Positions 1 to 7,900 of a DNA stretch of 9,626 bases are shown piece by piece. Location of the stretch: assembly GCA_947176285.1 (NCBI GenBank), contig CAMWQF010000089.1, positions 1-9,626 of the forward strand, given 5' to 3'. Source of the stretch: an uncultured Porphyromonadaceae bacterium (lineage in GTDB: Bacteria > Bacteroidota > Bacteroidia > Bacteroidales > Muribaculaceae). The position numbers were made by a program, and so were the translations under genes. The notes beneath the pieces are model-generated. The model searched no databases. It was not told the DNA's origin and saw nothing but the letters and a program-made list of their open reading frames with translations. Positions within the stretch are counted from its first letter, which is position 1; every line of letters begins with the position of its first letter.

Positions 1-212
1 AAAGATGGCGGAAGATTAATAAAAAGAATCTTAGTTTTAACTCTTCTTGTTGATTATTTTAATTCGTAAATAAGTTTAAACAACTTCAATGAGGATTTTG
101 TATTGAATTAGTCATTAACTCAACTTTTGCAAGTCCGCCAATTATTACTCATAGTAAGCAGAGGGGCTGTGGGCACAGAGGAATTGGATTTTTTCAATGA
201 TTAATCGCTAAT
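1..212. other. Non-coding flank without an identifiable gene
   Basis: I see no supportable gene here. A plus-strand frame is open from base 1 to a TAA at 67-69, giving 22 residues with no recognisable motif. It could be the tail of a gene entering from the left, but nothing shows this. ATG starts on the minus strand at 115 and 152 run into stops within about ten codons, so no minus-strand gene leaves the window on this side. I found no TAnnTTTG promoter element on either strand. The stretch is AT-rich with a few weak stems that are too short to call as terminators. Confidence 0.5.
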
Positions 213-719
213 TTATGATAGAATGGATGAGAGGAGATTGATGGATTGATATCCCTTGGGTGTTCTTATCCAGTCGGGGCGTGTGCCGGTTATTTGGAAT
301 CCAGCCTTTTTATAGGATTTTAGAGCATGTGGATTTTGCTCCGAAATTGATGCAGTCAGTTGGTGAAGCCCTAATCTGGTGCTTGCGTATTCTTTGGCTG
401 CTTTTAATGCTTCAGTTGCGAGTCCATTGCCTCTATATCGAGGCAGTATATAGATGCCGGTATCAGCCCGAAGGTGTCGGGGTGAAATATCGAAAAGGTC
501 AAGTATGCCGGCGGGAATGCCATCAACATCAATAATTAAGCGTAGTTGGCCGCTTCTGAATGGGTCTGCATCATAGGTCAGAGCGTATTGGCTTAGCAAT
601 TCGTGGCTTAAGGGTGCGAGATAGTCTGAATAGAACCATGCAGATTCGTCATTTTCTGCTTGATACATCATGTCTGCATCCTTGGGCTCTAAAGCACGTA
701 ACTTCAATTTATAAATCAT
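213..719 (-). CDS. GNAT family N-acetyltransferase (RimJ/RimL-like)
   Basis: This is a predicted cytoplasmic acetyltransferase that moves an acetyl group from acetyl-CoA to an amine; the substrate cannot be read from the sequence. The product is 168 residues from the ATG at 719, a normal length for a single-domain GNAT. The acetyl-CoA-binding motif A is clear at about residues 94-101 (R-Y-R-G-N-G-L-A, fitting R/Q-x-x-G-x-G/A). Motif B follows at about 129-141, with N129, Y136 and a closing G140-F141. The N-terminal pattern LRALEPKDAD is typical of the Acetyltransf_3 group that includes the ribosomal-protein acetyltransferases RimJ and RimL. The frame also opens three codons earlier with a TTG at 728, but the ATG at 719 is the better start. 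The gene lies 16 bases after the recR stop on the same strand and is probably co-transcribed with it. The ribosomal-protein role is only a family-level possibility. Confidence 0.85.
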   Translation of the reverse strand: MIYKLKLRALEPKDADMMYQAENDESAWFYSDYLAPLSHELLSQYALTYDADPFRSGQLRLIIDVDGIPAGILDLFDISPRHLRADTGIYILPRYRGNGLATEALKAAKEYASTRLGLHQLTASISEQNPHALKSYKKAGFQITGTRPDWIRTPKGYQSINLLSSILS

Positions 720-735
720 AATGCACAATTCAGAA

Positions 736-1344
736 TTATTTGTAAGGAACTCGGTTAATTATAGAGCGTGCAAGGGTGACTTCATCTGTGTATTCGAGAT
801 CATTGCCTATGCTTACGCCTCTTGCGAGGATAGATATCGCTACATCGTAAGGCGCTAATTTCCTTGAAATATAGAAGTTTGTGGTGTCTCCTTCCATTGT
901 GGGACTTAGGGCAAGGATTATCTCCTTCACACCGCCGGCTGCCACGCGGTCGATAAGGGACTGGATTTCAAGATCGGAAGGAGATACTCCATCTAGGGGA
1001 GATATTACCCCTCCGAGCACATGATAAAGACCTTTATGTTCGTGGGTAGATTCTACAGTCAGCAAATCTTTGATGTTCTCTACGACGCAAATTACACTAT
1101 CATCGCGAGTTCGATCTGCACAGATGTCGCAAGTGTCTGTATCCGAAATATTATGGCATACGCGGCAATATCTTATGTTTTTCCTCATGTTTATGATGGA
1201 TTCACCTAAGGCTAACGCCTCTGCTTCATCTTGGCGTAGGAGATGGAGTGCGAGTCGGAGGGCAGTTTTCCTTCCAATTCCGGGGAGTTTACCCAATTCC
1301 GAGACTGCGTTGTCGAGTAATTGCGATTTATAACTTTGGTTCAT
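736..1344 (-). CDS. recR: Recombination mediator protein RecR
   Basis: RecR is the cytoplasmic clamp-like partner of RecF and RecO. Together they displace SSB and load RecA onto single-stranded gaps during recombinational repair. The product is 202 residues, the usual RecR length. The N-terminal helix-hairpin-helix is at about residues 18-37 (LGKLPGIGRKTA). A four-cysteine zinc finger uses C60, C63, C72 and C75. The TOPRIM domain begins at VICVVEN (84-90, acidic E89), continues through SPLDGV (115-120) and the ALSPTMEGD segment (145-153), and is followed by the C-terminal ARGVSIGNDLEYTDE segment (174-188). The ATG at 1344 gives the standard N terminus; the next in-frame Met is residue 53, inside the domain. 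The gene diverges from ruvA across 54 bases and is followed by a GNAT gene. Its candidate promoter lies so close that the mRNA may start at or next to the start codon. Confidence 0.97.
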   Translation of the reverse strand: MNQSYKSQLLDNAVSELGKLPGIGRKTALRLALHLLRQDEAEALALGESIINMRKNIRYCRVCHNISDTDTCDICADRTRDDSVICVVENIKDLLTVESTHEHKGLYHVLGGVISPLDGVSPSDLEIQSLIDRVAAGGVKEIILALSPTMEGDTTNFYISRKLAPYDVAISILARGVSIGNDLEYTDEVTLARSIINRVPYK

Positions 1345-1345
1345 A

Positions 1346-1376
1346 TTGCAAAATTACAAATGATTTAGTAATTTTG
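1346..1376 (+). promoter_or_regulatory. Candidate promoter for ruvA-sprA
   Basis: This fits the Bacteroidota primary-sigma consensus. The -33 element is TTG at 1346-1348 (ATTG rather than TTTG when one base is added upstream). The -7 element TAATTTTG is at 1369-1376, a full match to TAnnTTTG, with a 20-base spacer. Transcription would start at about 1380-1383, leaving a leader of roughly 16-19 bases before the ruvA ATG at 1399. That leader is A-rich with no strong Shine-Dalgarno sequence, which is common in this phylum. The start site is inferred, not observed. Confidence 0.6.
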
Positions 1377-1379
1377 CAA
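1349..1379 (-). promoter_or_regulatory. Candidate promoter for recR and the GNAT gene
   Basis: This is the mirror image of the ruvA promoter, created by the inverted repeat. On the minus strand, TTG at 1379-1377 serves as the -33 element and TAATTTTG at 1356-1349 as the -7 element, 20 bases apart. The -7 element ends only 4 bases before the recR ATG at 1344. The predicted start point is therefore at or within a base or two of the start codon, giving a leaderless or nearly leaderless mRNA. The two promoters overlap almost completely, so RNA polymerase probably cannot occupy both at once. Confidence 0.55.
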
Positions 1380-1398
1380 GTGGAAAAATAAAAACAAG

Positions 1399-1980
1399 AT
1401 GATAGAATACATAAATGGGGAAATAGGAGAGTTGGAACCTACTCTCGCAGTGCTGGAATGTGCAGGAGTTGGCTATGGCGTCAACATTACCTTGATGGAC
1501 TATGCCAAGTTGCAGCAACTTAAACAAGCGAAACTTTACATTCACGAGTCAATCCGGGAAGATGCCCACGAACTTTATGGTTTCATGACAAAACAGAGCC
1601 GAGAACTCTTCCGTCAACTTATCGGAGTCAGTGGTGTAGGCCCGAATACGGCTCGCCTTATATTATCTTCTATGACAGAAGATCAACTCATCGATGCTAT
1701 TGCCAATGACAAGGCGGCTGCCTTAAAATGTGTAAAAGGAATTGGTGGAAAGACTGCCCAAAGGATAATTGTAGACCTTAAGGATAAAATAAAAGCAACG
1801 GATATTTCGTTAATTTCAAGTACGCCCGCCGTTGGAGAAGCGTTTGATGATGCGGTGGCTGCTCTTACCATGCTTGGATTCACCTCTATGGCAAGCAGGG
1901 CAGCGCTCAAGAAACTATTCTCCGAAGATCCGACACTAACCACAGAAAAGGCTATCAAACTCGCATTGACTATGCTTTGA
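1399..1980 (+). CDS. ruvA: Holliday junction branch migration protein RuvA
   Basis: RuvA binds four-way Holliday junctions as a tetramer and positions the RuvB motor for branch migration, before cleavage by RuvC. The product is 193 residues, normal for RuvA. Domain I, an OB fold, spans about residues 1-63 and opens with the typical MIEYINGEIGE. The acidic pin that sits at the junction crossover is visible as E54-D55 within REDAHELYGF. Two helix-hairpin-helix motifs follow, at about 71-90 (LIGVSGVGPNTA) and about 107-130 (VKGIGGKTAQR). A linker at about 132-146 leads to the RuvB-binding domain III at about 147-193 (AVAALTMLGF). The ATG at 1399 gives the canonical N terminus. No ruvB or ruvC lies in the window. 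sprA begins 6 bases after the stop and in the same frame, suggesting one transcript. Confidence 0.97.
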   Translation: MIEYINGEIGELEPTLAVLECAGVGYGVNITLMDYAKLQQLKQAKLYIHESIREDAHELYGFMTKQSRELFRQLIGVSGVGPNTARLILSSMTEDQLIDAIANDKAAALKCVKGIGGKTAQRIIVDLKDKIKATDISLISSTPAVGEAFDDAVAALTMLGFTSMASRAALKKLFSEDPTLTTEKAIKLALTML

Positions 1981-1986
1981 TTTCCT

Positions 1987-4900
1987 GTGCGCGTTGAGGA
2001 GCGACGGTCGAAGATTGATTTGAACGGCAGTAACTTGAGTAAGCGCAACAAGAAAATAATACAGATTGTGTGTCTGGCAGCACTGGTATTTGTGCTGACA
2101 CTCTCTTTTGTGTCTTTTTCTCAATATACAAAATCAACTCTTGAGCCTCCCCCTCCACCTCCGGTGCCGGATACTGCTATAACTGGAGGAGACTCAGTAA
2201 AAACCATCTTCCCGGTAAAGCCTACGGTGCAGATGGATGCTCAAGATTTCAAGGGCACCGAACATCCTGCAGACCTTAAAGACCCGAAGAATATTACCAC
2301 TCAGGCGGTCTATGATCCTGAAACAGGGATGTATTTGCTTCATACCAAACTTGGAGAAAGAGATATCATCACGCCATTTATGATGAAGCCGGAAGAGTAT
2401 CACGACATGCTCAACCGTCAGGAGATGTATGACTACTTCAGAAGCCAGAATTCTGCCAACTTCGAGCAAAAAGGAAAAGAGGCTTTCAACATTCTTGATA
2501 TGAATTTTGCTCTTGGTCCTCTCGAAAAGGTATTCGGACCCGGAGGGGTGCGTCTCACTACGCAAGGCTCTATCCAGATTTCTGCCGGAGTCAAGAGTAA
2601 TAAGACTGATAATCCTGCTCTTTCACTTAAATCGAGGCGCAAGACTTATTTTGACTTCAACCAGAAGATTCAGGCCACTATCAATGCATCCGTTGGCGAC
2701 AAGATGAAGTTCAACATGAACTACAACACCGATGCTACCTTCAACTTTGACTCTCAGAAACTTAAACTTCAGTATGAAGGGAAAGAGGATGAAATCGTCA
2801 AAAACATCGAAGCCGGAAATGTCAGCATGACCACCGGAAGCAGCCTTATTCGCGGCGGAACTGCTTTGTTCGGTGCGAAAGCCAAACTTCAATTCGGTAA
2901 ACTCACACTTACCGGTCTACTGTCGCAGCAGAATTCCGAGTCAAAGTCTATTTCTACCAAAGGTGGGGTGCAGTCTACGGAGTTTGCCATTAGTGCTGCT
3001 GACTATGATGCCAACCGCCACTTTTTCTTAAGCCAATATTTCTATACGCACTACGATGAGTTTTGCGCCAAACTTCCTTATGTGGCTTCAGGAATCAACA
3101 TCACACGAATAGAAGTCTGGATCACCAATAAAACTCAAAAATTTGACGAGAGCCGAAATTTTGTGGCTTTCATGGACTTAGGCGAAAATACCCGGCTTGC
3201 TACAGACTACTGGACGCCTGATTATGCTGTCCCCGTTCCTTCTAACTCAAGCAATAATCTATTGCAAATCATTAAGAATGACTATCCGGGAGCCAGGAAT
3301 ATAAATCAGGTGACTGAGGTGCTGAAGCCTTTGAATGCTTATGGCATAGAGGGTGGAAAAGACTTCGAGAAAGTGGAAAGTGCCCGTCTCTTGAACTCAA
3401 ACGAATATAGCCTTAATTCGGCTTTGGGGTATATTTCATTGAAGCAAGCTCTTAATACTGATGAAGTGCTTGCTGTGGCATTTGAATATACATATAATGG
3501 CAAGGTGTATCAAGTTGGTGAGTTTTCCGGCGATGTCTCATCTACAGAGTCTGCTCTTTTTCTAAAGATGCTTAGAGGCACTACTGTCTCTCCTCAACTT
3601 CCGATGTGGCAACTTATGATGAAAAACATCTATAGCCTGGGAGCATATCAGATACAGAAAAATAATTTCAAGTTCAATGTAAAATTTCTTAGCGATTCCA
3701 CAGGTATTGAAATCCCATATCTGCCTGTTGGTTCGATTTCCAATAAACCGTTGCTTCAAGTGATGGGCCTTGACCGCATTGACTCCAATGGGGAGTCAGT
3801 GAGCGATGGTATATTCGACTTTATAGAGGGATATACCATACAGACATCTAATGGAAAAGTGATTTTCCCTGTTGCCGAACCGTTTGGCACTAATTTGCGC
3901 AGACAGATTGGCAATGATGCACTTGCCGACAAATATGTGTATCAAGAACTTTACGACTCCACCCTTGTGGTTGCAAAGCAATTTGCCGACAAGAATAAAT
4001 TCACCATGTATGGACAATACACGTCGGGACGAGGCAGCCAGATAAATCTGGGTGCCATGAATGTGCCTCGAGGTTCTGTTGTAGTGACTGCCGGCGGTGC
4101 TGTATTGACAGAAAATAGCGATTATACCGTTGATTATTCGATGGGTATTGTCACTATTACTAACCAGAGTATCATAGACTCCGGAACAAATGTCAGTGTT
4201 TCGCTTGAAAACCAGTCGATGTTCTCAATGCAACGTAAGACTTTGATGGGGCTCGATGCTCAATATAGGTTTAATAAGGATTTGACCATCGGTGGTACGC
4301 TTTTGCATTTCGGCGAAAAATCTCTGACTGAGAAAGTCGGAATAGGAGAGGAGATCATCAACAACACTATGTTTGGTGCTAATATTAGTTACAACAAGCA
4401 GTTCATGTGGTTGACAAATCTTATTAATAAGGTGCCGACTATTAATGCGACAGCCCCCTCCACATTCAACCTCACTGCAGAGTATGCTCAGTTGGTGCCA
4501 TCGAAGCAAAAGACCGGCACAAATCAAGGAAGTTCTTATGTCGACGATTTTGAGACATCACAGACAGGCGTGGATCTCCGAAATCCATACAGTTGGTTTT
4601 TGGCTTCTACTCCTCAAGACAATTCTTCAGATGCTCTGTTCCCGGAAGCATCCCTCAGCAACAATCCGGCATATGGCAAAAATCGTGCGCTCTTGGCATG
4701 GAATTATATAGATCGTATCTTCACTCAGAAGAATAGTTCAATGCTGCCGGGATATCTGAAAAATGATCTCAAGCAACTTTCAAATCCTTATGTCCGCGAG
4801 ATTCAGGTAAGGGAAATTTATCCCGGACGAGATACTAATTATGGTGATGCCAATTATATCCAGACTCTCAACCTTTCATTCTATCCAAAGGAAAGAGGAC

Positions 4901-7900
4901 CGTATAATGTTGATGCTGACAATATTGATGCTGATGGAAATCTCTTGAATCCCGAAAAACGTTGGGGTGGAATCATGCGCAAGATCGAGAACTCAAATTT
5001 TGAGACTTCTAATGTGGAGTATATCCAGTTTTGGCTTCTTGATCCATTCCTTGATGAGGATGCCCCCTCAAATCCTGGCGGAGATTTATATTTCAATTTT
5101 GGTGAGATTTCAGAAGACATTCTTAAAGATGGAATGAAAAGTTATGAAAACGGTCTGCCGGTGGATGGCAATTCCGATTTTATAGAGGAGACTGTGTGGG
5201 GAAAAGTGTCAAAGCAAAACTCATTGACTTATGCATTTGAAAATGCTCCGGATGCGCGTCTGCTTCAAGATGTGGGTCTCGACGGCATTCCTACTGAAGA
5301 AGAGTTTTCATATCCCACTTATTCAGAATTCGTAGAGAAATTGCGTAATAAATTGCCGCCGGAAACTATTGCCAAGATGCAAGAAGATCCGATGTCGGTA
5401 TTCAACGATCCTGCCGGTGACAACTATCATTTCTTCCGCTCCGACTATTATGATGCTAATCACACTTCTATTCTTGACAGATATAAGCATTATAATGGAG
5501 TGGAGGGTAACTCTTTGTCGCCCGACCAAAGCTCGAATCCTCAGTATCAATCGAGCCGTGCCGTTCCGGATGTGGAGGATATCAACCAGGATAATACTCT
5601 TAATGAGTATGAAAGATATTTCCAATATAAGGTATCTATCAGGCCGGAAGATCTTGTGGTAGGCAAAAATTTTGTGACTGATAAGCAGGTCACAAGTGTT
5701 CCTGTACGTGATGGAAAGCAGGAAGCGGTGTGGTATCAGTTTAAGATTCCATTGACAAGTCCTGAAAAAGTAGTAGGAGGAATAAGCGACTTCTCTACCA
5801 TTCGATTTGCACGAATCTTTATGACAGGATTCTCCGAGACCACTCACTTGCGTTTCGGATCTTTGGAACTTGTCAGAGGGGAATGGCGTGACTATAAGTT
5901 TAATCTTAATTCACGCAACGATTCTCCGGCAGAAGGGGATCTTGACATGAGTGTTGTCAACATAGAGGAGAATTCGAAGCGTACACCGGTCAACTATATT
6001 CTTCCTCCGGGCGTGACCCGAATACAAGATTCAAGCAGTGCTTCCGCCACCCAACTTAATGAGCAGTCCCTTCAGTTGAAATTGACGGGAATTCAACCCG
6101 GTGATGCACGCGGAATTTACAAGAATACTCAACTCGACCTTCGTATCTACAAACGCCTCCAGATGTGGGTGCATGCGGAAGCGGAGGTAGACGATCGCAC
6201 AAATCTTAAGGATGGAGATCTTGCTATTTTCATCAGAGTGGGATCGGATGTGAAAAACAACTATTACGAATATGAGATCCCTCTTGATATAACAGCCCCG
6301 GGCACATATAATTATTATTCTTCAGCTGATCGCTGGCTGGTATGGCCCAAGAATAACTTTCTTGACCTTCCCTTTGATCTTTTCACTTCTACAAAAGTAG
6401 AACGAAACAGGGCAATGTCGGCAGGAGAAGAAGGCGTTGGGTATATTCGGCTATTCTCAATCAGAGACCCAAACAATCAGCGAAACACCGTATCAGTACT
6501 TGGAAATCCGTCTCTAAGCGATGTCAGGACAATGCTTATCGGTGTTCGCAACAAATCTAATACAGTCAAAGATGGAACAATCTGGGTCAACGAATTGAAA
6601 GTGACTGATTTCAACCAAGATGGAGGATGGGCTGCTAAAGTCAATGCTAATCTTGCAATATCAGATGTGGCTACAGTTAACTTTGCCATGCATAAGGAGA
6701 CTGCCGGATTTGGCAGTGTTGATCAGGGCCTCTCTTCTCGCAGGCTTGATAATTATGACCAATATAATTTGTCAATACAAGGAAATCTTGGTAAACTTGT
6801 GCCTGAAAAAGTGAAATTGGCTGCTCCTATCTACTATGCTAAGAGCAGTGAAGTTTCAACACCAAAGTATAATCCCCTTGATCAGGATATCCTTCTGAAG
6901 GATGCCCTGTCGGCTGCTGCAACCAAGGCTGAAAAGGATTCTATTAAAGGTTTTGCTGTGACTAAAAAGATTACGGAGTCTTTCTCTCTGTCAAATATGA
7001 GATTTAATGTGACTTCTAAGAATGCCATGCCATGGGATCCTTCTAATTTCACTGTCGCATTTAATTTCAACAAGCAGAAGAATATGGATCCTACTACGGA
7101 GTATGAAAATACCTCCGACTACCGAGGATCCTTCCAATATTCTTATTCACCTTACTTCAAACCTTACAAGCCATTCTCTAAACTCAAAGGAAAGTCTAAA
7201 TTTCAGAAGTTCTTGAAAGATTGGCAGGTGAACTGGCTATTCAATAATCTGACTTTCTTCACAAGTATGTCGCGCCATTATTATGAGCAGCAGACGCGCT
7301 CTGAGATTGATGTTGACATGCAGTTGCCGGTGCAGGTGAGCAAGAACTTCTTGTGGGACCGTCAACTATCTCTCAACTGGAATTTGCTACAGTCTCTTAC
7401 TTTCTCTTTCCAGAGCAATACGACAGCGCGCATTGAAGAAACAATAGGTGCGGTAAATAAGAAACTATTCCCTGATAAATATAGAGATTGGAAAGACACC
7501 GTCATCAACTCCATTAAGGGGCTTGGTACTCCTTGGAACTACAATCAGACATTCACAGGAAGTTATAAGGCTCCATTCAATAAGATACCTTTCTTGGATT
7601 ATCTTACTGCTAATGTGAATTACTCGTCGACTTATCAGTGGGATAGGGGTACGAAAATTCAAGATGTTGATATGGGCAACTCTATTCGTAACCAAACGAC
7701 TTGGAATGCCGATGCTCGTCTGAATTTTGAGACTCTCTATAATCATAGTAAGTTCTTAAAAGACATTAATCAGCGTTTCTCGGCAAAATCCAATTCTAAT
7801 AAAAGAAAGACAGGAGCGCTCAATAAGAATGGATCTTTATCAAAGAAAACTGATTCAAAGGCTAAGAAGGTAGAGAAAACTATACGTTTGTCAGCCGACA

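Larger units (their letters stand above)
1346..1379. repeat. Perfect 12-bp inverted repeat between recR and ruvA
   Basis: The arms are TTGCAAAATTAC (1346-1357) and GTAATTTTGCAA (1368-1379), exact reverse complements separated by 10 bases (1358-1367). The repeat fills most of the 54-base spacer between the two divergent start codons. Each arm holds a TTG at its outer edge and a TAATTTTG element reading outward in the other direction. The palindrome therefore generates two mirror-image promoter candidates and could also bind a dimeric regulator. It could form a hairpin only if transcribed through, which is not expected for divergent promoters. Confidence 0.85.

Noticed and set aside
12..32. Small stem AAGATT / AATCTT with a 9-base loop, followed by a few T
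   Set aside because: Six pairs with one G-C pair and a broken T run are too weak to call a terminator, and no gene end can be tied to it.
167..178. Short palindrome CTGTG-GG-CACAG downstream of the GNAT gene
   Set aside because: The loop would be only two bases and no T tract follows on either strand. A sequence this short is expected by chance.
260..535. A 91-codon plus-strand frame across the GNAT gene
   Set aside because: It is antisense to the GNAT motifs A and B, which are clearly real on the minus strand, and its product resembles nothing I recognise.
719..728. TTG at 728 as the start of the GNAT gene
   Set aside because: An ATG three codons later gives a normal GNAT N terminus and leaves 16 bases after the recR stop. 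The TTG adds only three residues that match nothing.
2071..2073. Cysteine 29 in the SprA signal segment as a lipoprotein cysteine
   Set aside because: It sits in the middle of the hydrophobic core with about 16 more hydrophobic residues after it, and lacks a lipobox with a small residue before it.
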